NCBI RefSeq assembly: GCF_900142755.1
Contig: NZ_FRCA01000009.1
Coordinates: forward strand, 112,317-176,316
Source of the DNA: Halomonas cupida
Lineage (GTDB): Bacteria; Pseudomonadota; Gammaproteobacteria; Pseudomonadales; Halomonadaceae
Direction: 5' to 3'
DNA: 64,000 nt
Positions 8,852 to 16,572 of this stretch are shown in pieces. How positions within the stretch are numbered: position 1 is the first letter of the stretch; every line of letters starts with the position of its first letter. Both the position numbers and the translations under genes were made by a program. Below the pieces are notes generated by a model that did not search any database, had not been told where the DNA came from, and saw nothing but the letters and a program-made list of their open reading frames with translations.

Positions 8852-10042
8852 TCACGAGCCGGAGATGGTCAGGCGTTGGCCAGGACGCAGTGCCTGAGGA
8901 TCGTCGATGCCATTCCAGCGTGCGAGATCATTGGTCGACACAGAATGTAGCATGGCAATGCGTGAAAGGGTGTCGCCCTGCTCAACGATGTGCATGCCAC
9001 TGTCGTTGCTGGCCAACTGGGTATCACCGGACAGCGGAGCTGTCAGTTGAGCACGCAAGGTATCGGCACTGGACGCGGGCACCAGCAATTGGCGGGCGTG
9101 ACGTGGATCCACCGTCGATGACTTGACGCCGGGATTGAGTTCAGTGAGCTCACGAGTGGTGACACCGGCGAGATTGGCGGCCTCGGTGAGACTGATCGGC
9201 GAATCCAGGGTGATGCGAGCGAATGCTGCCGAGCCGCTGATGTCAGGCAACGCGACACCATATTGTTCGGGATCGCTGATAATCCTCGAGATGGCAATCA
9301 GCTTGGGTACATAGGCCATGGTCTCGCCGGGCAGGTTCAGATCCCAGTATTCGCCAGCGAGGCCGCGTGACTGGGCGGCACGACGTGCGTTATTGACGGT
9401 GCCCGCGCCGGCATTGTAGGCCGCCAGTGACAGCAGCAGGTCGCCGTCATACCACTCGTCGGCCTGCATCTCGATATAGTCGAGGGCGGCACGGGTCGAG
9501 GAAACGACATCAACACGGCCATCCCAGCTACCGTTGCGCTTGAGCCCCAGGGCATCGCCGGTACGTGGCATGATCTGCCACAGGCCTGCGGCACCGAAGT
9601 GACTACGTGCCTTGGGGTCGAAGGAACTTTCGACGAAGGGAATCAGGGCGATTTCGCCCGGCAGGCCCCGTGCTTCCACCTGCTGGGTAATCCAGGCCAG
9701 CCAGGGACGAGCGCGCTCGGTGATCTCGGCTACATTTTCGGGGCTGGACTGATAGTACTCAATCCACTCCTGAACCCTCGCATTGAGAGCCTGGTCCTGC
9801 CAGCGGAAATCGCTGCGCAGATTGGTCCACACATCCTGTGGCTCCAGCTCCAGCGCATCCCAGAAATGGGAGGTCAGGTGCTGATGAGGGGCGACAGATG
9901 CGAAGGAGTCTGTCGCGTAACGGCCGTCCGTCGGTAGCGGAGCGGCTTGGCTGCTGGTCCAGGCGCTGGCCATCAGGGAGCCAAGAAGGGCAAGGCTGCT
10001 GGCAGCGCCCCACAATCGTCTACGGGTTGTATGGTATGTCAT
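8852..10042 (-). CDS. mltD: Membrane-bound lytic murein transglycosylase D-like protein (SLT + LysM)
   Basis: It cleaves the MurNAc-GlcNAc bond of peptidoglycan, forming 1,6-anhydromuropeptides in the periplasm. The 396-residue protein has an N-terminal signal peptide (LLGSLMASAWTSSQAAP). An SLT domain follows with the catalytic Glu in VESSFDPKARS and the supporting motifs GAAGLWQIMPRTG and LSLAAYNAGAGTV. One clear LysM repeat lies at the C-terminus (VEQGDTLSRIAMLHSVS). A degenerate LysM-like segment (LTELNPGVKSSTV) precedes it. E. coli MltD has two LysM repeats and a lipobox. No lipobox Cys is visible here, so anchoring may differ. Confidence 0.88.
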   Translation of the reverse strand: MTYHTTRRRLWGAASSLALLGSLMASAWTSSQAAPLPTDGRYATDSFASVAPHQHLTSHFWDALELEPQDVWTNLRSDFRWQDQALNARVQEWIEYYQSSPENVAEITERARPWLAWITQQVEARGLPGEIALIPFVESSFDPKARSHFGAAGLWQIMPRTGDALGLKRNGSWDGRVDVVSSTRAALDYIEMQADEWYDGDLLLSLAAYNAGAGTVNNARRAAQSRGLAGEYWDLNLPGETMAYVPKLIAISRIISDPEQYGVALPDISGSAAFARITLDSPISLTEAANLAGVTTRELTELNPGVKSSTVDPRHARQLLVPASSADTLRAQLTAPLSGDTQLASNDSGMHIVEQGDTLSRIAMLHSVSTNDLARWNGIDDPQALRPGQRLTISGS

Positions 10043-10118
10043 GCGTACAGCACTCTCCCGACCAGACAGCGAGGCTGCTGGCCATTGGTCATCATTGAAG
10101 TCAGGTAATTCCCTTGAT

Positions 10119-10886
10119 CTAGTACGAATCCTTCCATGCGCGCAGGGTGGCGAACGTCTGCTGATTGTTGTCGGTTGCGCCGTGTGTAGATGCTGCGCGC
10201 TTCACTCCTGCGTCGTCACAACGCAGGAAGGGGTTGATGTGGCGCTCCCTCTCGAGGGTTGTCGGCAGCGTTGGTCGCTCCAACTCGCGAATCTTCTCGC
10301 ATTCACGGAGGGCGAGTGCCACATCATCGTTGTCCGGGTCGGCCGCTCGCGCGAAAGCGAGGTTGGCCAGGGTGTATTCGTGTGCTGCGAAAACCAGAGT
10401 GTCGGCGGGCAAGGCATTGATGCGTGCCAGTGACTCGCTCATCTGTTCTGCCGTGCCTTCGAACAATCTGCCGCAGCCGGCACTGAACAGGGTGTCCCCG
10501 CTGAACAGCAACGGTGGAATACCGGCTGTGAAGAAAGCAATATGGTCGAGGGTGTGGCCGGGTACTGCCATGACTTCGAAACGACGCCCCATGACTCGAA
10601 ATTCGTCACCATCGCTGACACGCTCGCTGATCCCCTTGATATCCGGGTTGTGGGGACCGATTACCCGGGGAGAATAGCGCTTGATCAATGCGGCCAGGCC
10701 GCCGGTATGATCCTGATGGTGATGAGTGATCAGTACCGCGCTCAGTGACAGTCCTTCACGCTCGAGCACCTGGATGACGGCCTCGGCGTCGCCGGGATCG
10801 ACAACACAGACCTGGTCGTTCGTATCCTGCCGCAGTAGCCAGATATAGTTGTCGCTAAAGGCCGGAATCGGTGTCACGCTTAGCAT
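10119..10886 (-). CDS. gloB: Hydroxyacylglutathione hydrolase (glyoxalase II)
   Basis: Glyoxalase II hydrolyses S-lactoylglutathione to D-lactate and glutathione, completing methylglyoxal detoxification. The 255-residue protein has the metallo-beta-lactamase signature (LITHHHQDHTGG), a second metal ligand region (VPGHTLDHIAFF) and SGDTLFSAGCGRLFEG, with AAHEYTLANLAFA near the C-terminal glutathione-binding domain. The start at 10886 (MLSVTPIPAFSDNYIW) fits the family N-terminus. An in-frame ATG 12 bases upstream (10898) has an AGAGG directly against it and cannot be excluded. The gene is divergent from the methyltransferase gene at 11019, an arrangement common in gammaproteobacteria. Confidence 0.93.
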   Translation of the reverse strand: MLSVTPIPAFSDNYIWLLRQDTNDQVCVVDPGDAEAVIQVLEREGLSLSAVLITHHHQDHTGGLAALIKRYSPRVIGPHNPDIKGISERVSDGDEFRVMGRRFEVMAVPGHTLDHIAFFTAGIPPLLFSGDTLFSAGCGRLFEGTAEQMSESLARINALPADTLVFAAHEYTLANLAFARAADPDNDDVALALRECEKIRELERPTLPTTLERERHINPFLRCDDAGVKRAASTHGATDNNQQTFATLRAWKDSY

Positions 10887-11018
10887 GGTCAATGGCATCC
10901 TCTGGTCACGCGTCGTCCTCGGCAGCAAAGTTCAGCCAGCCGGGCCAGCGTGATGAAACATCGCTGACGATGAAAAAATGACGTGCAAAATCCGATACTT
11001 TGGGGGTAGCGAACGATC

Positions 11019-11855
11019 ATGTCAAATGCGTCCACGACGATAGACATGGCATCGCTCGTTCCGCAGGCCCGTCGATTCTGGGCCGGCGAAGCTGGGAGGG
11101 GCCTGTATCTGGCTGAGCGAGCTTGTCTGGGACCCCAGGCCGAACGCTGGATAGGGGGCCACGGGTTGGAGATGTCACTGGGTGAGTCCCTCGTGGATAT
11201 GTCATCTGTTCGTCATGTTATGCGTTGGGCTCCGACTCTCGAACTGGCAGAAAGTTCCTCGACTATCGTGTGCCACCCCGGTCGATTACCGCTGCCCAGC
11301 GGTGCCCTGGATCTAGTGGTGCTGCACCATATTCTGGAAGTTGTCGACTGCCCGCACCAACTGTTGCAGGAAGCCGCGCGGGTGACCGCAGGAGATGGTC
11401 GCCTGATCATTCTGGGGTGGTCGCCAGTGTCGGCGGGGGGGCTCGCCCGCTGTTGGCCCGGTGGGCGCAGAACCATGCCGGGTATCGGCCACTGGCGCAG
11501 TGCTCGACGAATGCGGGACTGGCTATCGTTTGTCGAGTTCGAGATCGAGCGGTTAGACTACTGCGGCTTTCACCTGCCCGGCCTGACCCCGCACAACGCG
11601 CTGCTGGAAACTCTGGGGCGCCGTCATAATCTGCCGTGGGGGGACTGCTGGATCATACAGGCACGCAGTCGCTCCCGACTGGCATGTCGTCAGCCACAGC
11701 GCCCCCTGTTTGGTACGGCGTTGGGCGCCAGTGGCCTGGGGGCCTCTCGTGTTGACACGAGTTCGCGTGCACTGGAATCACAGAACTCGCGGGTACGCAG
11801 TTCCACTGAATCGAGCTCGGGTACGGGGCGGTCGCGAAAGGCAAGACTTCGATGA
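11019..11855 (+). CDS. Class I SAM-dependent methyltransferase (YafS-like)
   Basis: This is a probable small-molecule or tRNA-region methyltransferase of unknown substrate. The 278-residue protein has a compact Rossmann core. There is an acidic strand around the SLGESLVD region, then PLPSGALDLVVLHHILEVVD (motif IV and the following helix), then a motif matching the methyltransferase_11 pattern (ARVTAGDGRLIILGWSPVS). E. coli YafS occupies the same position between gloB and rnhA. The Ser/Arg-rich last 60 residues look disordered. Synteny is the main support for calling it YafS-like. Confidence 0.75.
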   Translation: MSNASTTIDMASLVPQARRFWAGEAGRGLYLAERACLGPQAERWIGGHGLEMSLGESLVDMSSVRHVMRWAPTLELAESSSTIVCHPGRLPLPSGALDLVVLHHILEVVDCPHQLLQEAARVTAGDGRLIILGWSPVSAGGLARCWPGGRRTMPGIGHWRSARRMRDWLSFVEFEIERLDYCGFHLPGLTPHNALLETLGRRHNLPWGDCWIIQARSRSRLACRQPQRPLFGTALGASGLGASRVDTSSRALESQNSRVRSSTESSSGTGRSRKARLR

Positions 11856-11947
11856 CAACATTCGATGACAACAGAGGGTGACAGTCAGGTCGCCGAGAAT
11901 GGTTTGCCGAGAACAGTTTGCCGAAAACAGGGCTGGAGAGAATTGAG

Positions 11948-12436
11948 GTGGCAAAGAGTGATGGAGCGCAGGAAGCGGCCGGGGAAAAGCCCGTGGTAAC
12001 CATCTATACCGACGGAGGCTGTCGAGGTAACCCGGGGCCAGGGGGCTGGGGAGCGGTGCTGCAGAGTGGTTCGCACCAGAAGACTCTGAAGGGCGGAGAG
12101 GCTGCCACCACCAACAATCGTATGGAACTGACCGCTGCGATCATGGCGCTCAAGGCGCTGAAACGTTCCTGCGATGTCACCCTGTGGACCGATTCGGAAT
12201 ACCTACGCAAGGGCATTACCGAGTGGATACATGGTTGGGTCAAGCGTGGTTGGAAGACGGCCTCGAAGCAGCCGGTCAAGAACGCCGACCTGTGGCAGCA
12301 GTTGTTGGAGCAGGCCGACCGTCACCAGGTCGACTGGCGTTGGGTGAAAGGGCACAGTGGCCACCCGGGAAACGAGATGGCGGACACACTTGTCAATCAG
12401 GCCATTGATGAACTGCTGGCCGAGAGCCGGCAATAA
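11948..12436 (+). CDS. rnhA: Ribonuclease HI
   Basis: RNase HI degrades the RNA strand of RNA-DNA hybrids, removing R-loops and primers. The 162-residue protein shows all four carboxylates and the histidine of the active site. These are Asp in [18 protein letters not shown], Glu in NNRMELTA, Asp in [11 protein letters not shown], His in [11 protein letters not shown] and the last Asp in EMADTLVN. The GTG at 11948 has GGAGAG seven bases upstream. An alternative TTG at 11918 adds ten residues but lacks a ribosome-binding site. It lies 11 bp before dnaQ, the classic rnhA-dnaQ pair, but on the same strand instead of the divergent E. coli order. Confidence 0.95.
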   Translation: MAKSDGAQEAAGEKPVVTIYTDGGCRGNPGPGGWGAVLQSGSHQKTLKGGEAATTNNRMELTAAIMALKALKRSCDVTLWTDSEYLRKGITEWIHGWVKRGWKTASKQPVKNADLWQQLLEQADRHQVDWRWVKGHSGHPGNEMADTLVNQAIDELLAESRQ

Positions 12437-12447
12437 CGGGATATGCA

Positions 12448-13212
12448 ATGCGTCAGATAGTACTGGATACGGAAACCACCGGCATCGAGACCCGGGAAGG
12501 GCACCGAATGATCGAGATCGGTGCTGTTGAAGTGATCAACCGCCGCTTGACCGGCAACAGTTACCACCAATACATCAATCCCGAGCGGGAGATTGATCCC
12601 GAGGCGATGTCGGTACACGGCATCACCAATGAGCGTGTTGCCAATGAACCCCTCTTTGCCGAGGTGGCTCAGGAGTTCTGGGACTTCATTCGCGGAGCGG
12701 AACTGGTCATACACAACGCCCCCTTTGATGTGGGCTTCATCGACCACGAATTTGCTCTACTGCGCGCGGCTGATCCGAACCTCGATTTCGGACCGGTGCG
12801 TGAGCACTGCCGCGTGCTCGATACCCTGGTGATGGCTCGTGGCATGCATCCCGGACAGCGCAACAGTCTGGACGCTCTGTGCAAGCGCTACGATATCGAT
12901 AACGGTCATCGAGTACTGCACGGCGCCTTGCTTGATGCCGAGATTCTCGCCGATGTCTATCTGGCGATGACCGGTGGACAAACAGCCCTGACGCTGGATG
13001 CCGACAATGAGGAAAAATCCACCAACAACGAGTCGGGAGAGTTTTCGGTTCGGCGCCTGACGCTGGAGCCAGGTCGCCTGCGTGTTGTTCGCCCCACCGA
13101 TGGTGAGTTGGATGCACATCAGGCCAAGCTTGCCAGAATTCGTGACAAGGCAGGGGTCTGCCAGTGGGACAGCGTCGCGGCGCCTGTCGACCAGACTGGT
13201 GGTCAGGGGTAG
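12448..13212 (+). CDS. dnaQ: DNA polymerase III epsilon subunit (3'-5' proofreading exonuclease)
   Basis: Epsilon proofreads for the replicative polymerase. The 254-residue protein has the DEDDh exonuclease motifs: ExoI (VLDTETTGIETREGHRMIEIG), ExoII (IHNAPFDVGFIDHE) and ExoIII (HGALLDAEILADVYL), with the catalytic His just before the last Asp. The C-terminal tail (about 190-254) is less conserved, as expected for the alpha-binding segment. The LTGGQ-like beta-clamp motif is represented by MTGGQTALTL. It is co-transcribed with rnhA. Its stop lies two bases before the nudC start. Confidence 0.95.
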   Translation: MRQIVLDTETTGIETREGHRMIEIGAVEVINRRLTGNSYHQYINPEREIDPEAMSVHGITNERVANEPLFAEVAQEFWDFIRGAELVIHNAPFDVGFIDHEFALLRAADPNLDFGPVREHCRVLDTLVMARGMHPGQRNSLDALCKRYDIDNGHRVLHGALLDAEILADVYLAMTGGQTALTLDADNEEKSTNNESGEFSVRRLTLEPGRLRVVRPTDGELDAHQAKLARIRDKAGVCQWDSVAAPVDQTGGQG

Positions 13213-13214
13213 TG

Positions 13215-13997
13215 ATGATGTTGAGGCGTGAGATTCCCTATGGGGAAAGCCGAGGCCGTGTGATTCGCTACGCGGCGGGTCGTATAGCGGTCGGGCCGGA
13301 AGGAAAGCCATTCGGCTTGATCGAACCCTGGCAGGCAGAGGTTCAGCCGTTGTGCTGGTGGAATGACGAGCCTGTTGGTTTGTTGATCGGTGAGGAGGGC
13401 GGCGTCGACTGGCTTGACGGCCGTGACTGGCTGGTGCGAATGCCGGAGAGCTGGTTTCCGTTACTGTCGACAGCGCTGCAGGTGGCTGCCTGGTCAGCCA
13501 ATCACCGGTTCTGCGGGCGTTGCGGGCACCAGGCCAGGCGGCTTGACCATGAGTTCGCCATGCACTGTGATCATTGTGGCCATCGTAACTATCCGCGTAT
13601 CTCGCCATGCATCATCACGCTGGTCACTCATGGAGAATCGCTGTTGTTGGCCCGCAGCCCCCGCTTTCCACCTGGGCGTTATTCGACGCTGGCTGGCTTC
13701 ATCGAGCCTGGTGAGTCGGCCGAGGAAGCGCTGCGCCGAGAAGTTCATGAGGAGGTGGGAGTCAGTGTTGGCCGTATGCGCTATATACGTAGCCAAGCAT
13801 GGCCCTTTCCTCACTCATTGATGCTGGGGTACCTGGTCGAGGCGGCCAGCCGTCGAATCCGCATCGATGGTCATGAAATCGAGGACGCGGCCTGGTTCTC
13901 ACCACGCAAGTTACCGAAACTGCCACCGCTGTATTCCATCTCAAGGGAATTGATCGAGCTGCATCTTGCAGAGGTTCGGGATGGTCGCCAGAACTGA
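13215..13997 (+). CDS. nudC: NAD(H) pyrophosphatase / RNA decapping Nudix hydrolase
   Basis: NudC hydrolyses NADH and removes NAD caps from RNA. The 260-residue protein has the zinc ribbon (Cys100, Cys103, Cys118, Cys121, counted from the ATG at 13215). The Nudix box at about 161-183 (GFIEPGESAEEALRREVHEEVG) matches GX5EX7REUXEEXGU. The NudC-specific motif downstream of it reads SQAWPFPHS, where most NudC proteins have SQPWPFPxS. Either of two tandem ATGs (13215, 13218) could start it. The frame is open to 13164 inside dnaQ, but those residues are not family-like. It is the last gene of the rnhA-dnaQ-nudC run. Confidence 0.92.
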   Translation: MMLRREIPYGESRGRVIRYAAGRIAVGPEGKPFGLIEPWQAEVQPLCWWNDEPVGLLIGEEGGVDWLDGRDWLVRMPESWFPLLSTALQVAAWSANHRFCGRCGHQARRLDHEFAMHCDHCGHRNYPRISPCIITLVTHGESLLLARSPRFPPGRYSTLAGFIEPGESAEEALRREVHEEVGVSVGRMRYIRSQAWPFPHSLMLGYLVEAASRRIRIDGHEIEDAAWFSPRKLPKLPPLYSISRELIELHLAEVRDGRQN

Positions 13998-14019
13998 GGG
14001 CGGAGCGGCCTGGAAGGGG

Positions 14020-14055
14020 GCAGCAGGGCAGATACTGCCAATCCTGCTCTGCTGC
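14020..14055. terminator. Bidirectional hairpin between nudC and the SCP2 gene
   Basis: GCAGCAGGGCAG (14020-14031) pairs with CTGCTCTGCTGC (14044-14055), a 12-bp stem with one G-T wobble and a 12-base loop. It sits in the 67-bp gap between convergent genes. Confidence 0.55.
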
Positions 14056-14064
14056 TGAAGCCTC

Positions 14065-14373
14065 TCAGCTTGAGGGAAACATGTCGCTGAGGCGAGTGGC
14101 GAGCATGATGTTGCCGGTTGCCTTGAGCTTGCCGGTCATGAAAGCCGTCATACCATTGACGTCGCCGTTCATGATGCCCTTGAGTGTCTCGGTGCTCATG
14201 CTCAAACTGACCGATGGATCATCGTGTTCACCCTGCTGGATATCGAGCGTACCGTCGTTGATGACCACATAATGATCGTCGGCGTCGCTGAAATGGAACT
14301 GGAAGACTTCCTGAACACCGCTGGCGGCCTGTGGGTTGAACCGTGTGCGGAGTGTGTCGAGCGTCTGTGACAT
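14065..14373 (-). CDS. SCP2 sterol-binding domain protein
   Basis: This is a stand-alone SCP2 domain of 102 residues, a fold that binds fatty acyl chains or other lipids. The sequence shows the family pattern: an N-terminal helix with RFNPQAASGVQEVFQF, a strand (YVVINDGTLDIQQGEHDDPSVSLS-type region), and the C-terminal helix AFMTGKLKATGNIMLATRL. The GKLKxxGN stretch is characteristic. The ATG at 14373 is preceded by AGGA at an 8-base spacing, which is better than the in-frame ATGs upstream. Similar small proteins occur near ubiquinone or fatty-acid genes elsewhere. Nothing here fixes the ligand. Confidence 0.85.
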   Translation of the reverse strand: MSQTLDTLRTRFNPQAASGVQEVFQFHFSDADDHYVVINDGTLDIQQGEHDDPSVSLSMSTETLKGIMNGDVNGMTAFMTGKLKATGNIMLATRLSDMFPSS

Positions 14374-14519
14374 GTGCATCATCCTGAACAGTGGGCGGGG
14401 CGATGGTTGTCGAGAGTATTTCAAACAAGCGTTTCAATCAAGCGCTGTCAGTCATGTCGAGTGCATGAGTGCCACAGTGATGTAGACACGCAGCGGCTGG
14501 AAATGGACAAGGAGGCGTG

Positions 14520-15554
14520 ATGGGCCAGTGGATCTTGGAGATGGGAACTTTCCTGTTTCAACTCTTGTGTGTTGGCGTGGTGGTAACCATTGCCACCATT
14601 GTTATTCTCCGTGCACGGAGTGCAGGGCGACAGGGGGATAGCACGCGACTTCGCGTCACCGATCTGGGGCGCCAGCATGAGCAGCGGACACGCAAGCTGA
14701 GGATGGCCGGCATGCCTGCCAGGGCCCGGCGTCGCCTGACGCGCCGAGTCAGGCGTGATGAGCGTCGGCGCTCAAGGTCAGATCAATCGTCGTCACGTAC
14801 CACCTGGGTGTTGGATTTCCACGGCAATATCAAGGCTTCCGGGGTAACTCGCCTTGCCCAGGAGGTATCATTGTTGCTGCCAGTGGTGAACAAGGACGAT
14901 GAGGTGGTGGTGCGACTGGAGTCTCCTGGCGGCCTGGTGCATGCCTATGGACTGGCTGCGGCGGAACTCGACCGCTTGCGTGAGGCTGGGGTGACAACCA
15001 CTGTCTGTGTGGACAAGGTCGCGGCAAGCGGCGGGTATCTGATGGCCTGCAATGCAGATCGTATTCGTGTCGCGCCTTTTGCCGTCATAGGTTCGATTGG
15101 TGTTGTCGCTCAAGTACCCAATGTCCATCGTCTGCTCAAGCGTCATGACATCGACGTCGAGCTGCATACGGCGGGGCGTTTCAAACGTACCTTGACGGTA
15201 TTGGGAGAGAATACCGAGGAAGGTCGCGAGAAGTTCCGTGAGGATCTCGAGAGTACTCATGACAAGTTCAAGCACTATGTCGCTGCGCGCCGACCACAGT
15301 TGGATATTGATGCCATCGCGACCGGTGAGATCTGGTATGGCGAAGAGGCCGTCGACAAGGGGTTGGCCGATGATATCGGCACCAGTGAGGCCTATCTGGT
15401 CGAGGCCATGGAGAAGGGCCGGGTCATGACGGTGGGGCTCGAGCCGGAACGCACGCTTCCCTCACGGCTCGGCTTTGGCTCGTTGCGGCTGGTGGATCAT
15501 CTATGGGAGCGGGTGGAGGAGCGGCTCGATGCAGCGCTGTGGGAGCGGCGTTGA
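14520..15554 (+). CDS. sohB: Inner-membrane serine protease SohB (S49 family)
   Basis: SohB is a signal-peptide-peptidase-A-like membrane protease acting in the periplasm or membrane. The 344-residue protein has one N-terminal TM helix (about residues 8-31) and a strongly basic linker (about 60-90). The S49 peptidase domain follows, with the Ser nucleophile in VAASGGYLMA (about Ser170) and the general-base Lys in AGRFKRTLT (about Lys222). AAGGAGG lies four bases before the ATG at 14520. The arrangement fits E. coli SohB (about 349 residues). Confidence 0.9.
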   Translation: MGQWILEMGTFLFQLLCVGVVVTIATIVILRARSAGRQGDSTRLRVTDLGRQHEQRTRKLRMAGMPARARRRLTRRVRRDERRRSRSDQSSSRTTWVLDFHGNIKASGVTRLAQEVSLLLPVVNKDDEVVVRLESPGGLVHAYGLAAAELDRLREAGVTTTVCVDKVAASGGYLMACNADRIRVAPFAVIGSIGVVAQVPNVHRLLKRHDIDVELHTAGRFKRTLTVLGENTEEGREKFREDLESTHDKFKHYVAARRPQLDIDAIATGEIWYGEEAVDKGLADDIGTSEAYLVEAMEKGRVMTVGLEPERTLPSRLGFGSLRLVDHLWERVEERLDAALWERR

Positions 15555-15606
15555 GCGAGCCGACGGAATCTCCTCTGATCGGTGGAGCACCCTGGGCCTG
15601 ACCAGG

Positions 15607-15933
15607 TCAGTCGTTGGCGGCGTTGAGTTGTACCAGGGCCGCGATCATGATGCTGGCCGTCTCGCCATTGAGAGAGTAGTAGATGGTCTGCGATGCCCGT
15701 CGCGTGGAGACCAGCTCCGCGCGGCGCAGTATGGCCAGATGTTGTGACAGCGCCGACTGACTGAGACTGAGTCGTTGATTGAGTTCAGTGACGGATAGCT
15801 CGTGACCTTCGAGGAGGCAGAGAATGCGTAGGCGATTGTCGTTGGCAATGGCTTTCAGCAAGGTGCTGGCCTTGTCGACAGTGGAATTGCCACCCTCGAG
15901 CAGACGCTCTGCCAGACGCTGTGAGTTAGTCAT
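15607..15933 (-). CDS. ArsR-family transcriptional regulator
   Basis: This is a 108-residue winged-helix regulator of the ArsR/SmtB family. The recognition helix region reads SLSQSALSQHLAILRRAELV, followed by the wing (STRRASQTIYYSL). The ELCVCDL metal site of ArsR/SmtB is absent (ELSVTEL instead). The closest known types are BigR/YgaV-like sulfide or redox sensors, which use two cysteines. Only one Cys (in RILCLLEG) is present here, so that mechanism is also incomplete. It is convergent with sohB. The 640-bp region upstream of its start contains two tandem-repeat arrays that could be its operators. Confidence 0.85.
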   Translation of the reverse strand: MTNSQRLAERLLEGGNSTVDKASTLLKAIANDNRLRILCLLEGHELSVTELNQRLSLSQSALSQHLAILRRAELVSTRRASQTIYYSLNGETASIMIAALVQLNAAND

Positions 15934-16076
15934 CTACCTTCCCCTTTCCTAAAACCCCGTGGGCATCAGATATGTTGGTTTTGTGATTTATGGATCAGTG
16001 CCTTGGCGTGCCGCCAGTTGCCCATTCCTGTTTCGCAAGGGCAGGGGACTGACGTCTGCTGTGAAGTGTCTACCTT

Positions 16077-16110
16077 CAATATCCACTTCCGGGCAATATC
16101 CACTTCCGGG
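16077..16110. repeat. 17-bp perfect tandem duplication
   Basis: CAATATCCACTTCCGGG occurs twice, head to tail (16077-16093 and 16094-16110), about 145 bp upstream of the ArsR-family start codon. Confidence 0.9.
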
Positions 16111-16130
16111 GGCGCTCGGAGCCCTGGTAT

Positions 16131-16184
16131 TTCAGTACTGTCCATTGCTTCAGTACTGCCCAATGTTTCAGTACTATCCATGTT
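16131..16184. repeat. Three 18-bp tandem repeats with a CAGTACTG palindrome
   Basis: The units start TTCAGTACTG (16131, 16149) and TTCAGTACTA (16167). The first two carry the perfect 8-bp palindrome CAGTACTG, and the third has one change. Regularly spaced palindromes upstream of a regulator gene suggest a protein-binding array, but plain slippage would also create them. Confidence 0.8.
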
Positions 16185-16499
16185 CCCGCGATGCTCCGGA
16201 AAGTCGCCCGAGTTCGCCTGCGTATATTATGATTCAGTATGTACTCAAGAATAGCGCATTGCCCTTGATGACGCGCCCCAAACGCCCACAGATGGCCGTT
16301 TCAGCAGAGTTCTGGATGCTTCTTCCACAAATTGATGTGTTCATCACCTGGCGCCATGGCAATTCGCGCAGAAATGTAGTGGAAAGCACTGCTGAATCCT
16401 TACATCACAGCGGTTGAAATAATTTTCTGACCAGGGCCTTGATCCAGCATGCGCGGAACTGCAAGGGTTCTTTGGCTGGTAGTTGGATTCAGACGTCCG

Positions 16500-16505
16500 T
16501 ATAAT
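16500..16505 (+). promoter_or_regulatory. Possible sigma-70 -10 box for the queuosine transporter gene
   Basis: A perfect TATAAT lies 68 bp before the ATG at 16573. No good -35 is found at 16-18 bp, so the promoter call is tentative. Transcription from here would include the possible preQ1 leader. Confidence 0.4.
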
Positions 16506-16535
16506 GTTGCGCCAATTTGCACAGATTTCCCGCTC

Positions 16536-16566
16536 ACAGGGTTCCCTCACCCCTTGCCAAAAAGGT
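16536..16566 (+). promoter_or_regulatory. Possible preQ1-I riboswitch controlling translation of the transporter
   Basis: The 30 bases before the start codon read as a GGGTTCC loop strand, then CTCACCCC, then an A-run followed by GG (AAAAAGG). This is the layout of the smallest preQ1 class I aptamers: a short P1 stem (AGGG with CCCT), a C/T-rich loop, and an A-rich tail whose last bases pair back into the loop. The tail AAAGG would also be the ribosome-binding site. The downstream gene is a queuosine-precursor transporter, the expected target. The fit was made by eye and the loop is shorter than usual. Confidence 0.4.
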
Positions 16567-16572
16567 ACATGC

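Larger units (their letters stand above)
15934..16572. other. Long intergenic region with tandem repeats
   Basis: This gap lies between the divergently transcribed ArsR-family gene and the queuosine transporter gene. It contains an exact 17-bp tandem duplication (16077-16110), three 18-bp repeats carrying the palindrome CAGTACTG (16131-16184), a consensus TATAAT (16500-16505) and a possible preQ1 leader (16536-16566). The open frames crossing it have no recognisable domain and read through the repeats, so none is called as a gene. Confidence 0.7.

Noticed and set aside
15966..16184. Minus-strand 71-residue frame with a repeated hexapeptide (MDSTET, LGSTEA, MDSTEI)
   Set aside because: The repeat comes from the DNA-level tandem array. 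No ribosome-binding site or domain is present and the rest has no protein-like pattern.
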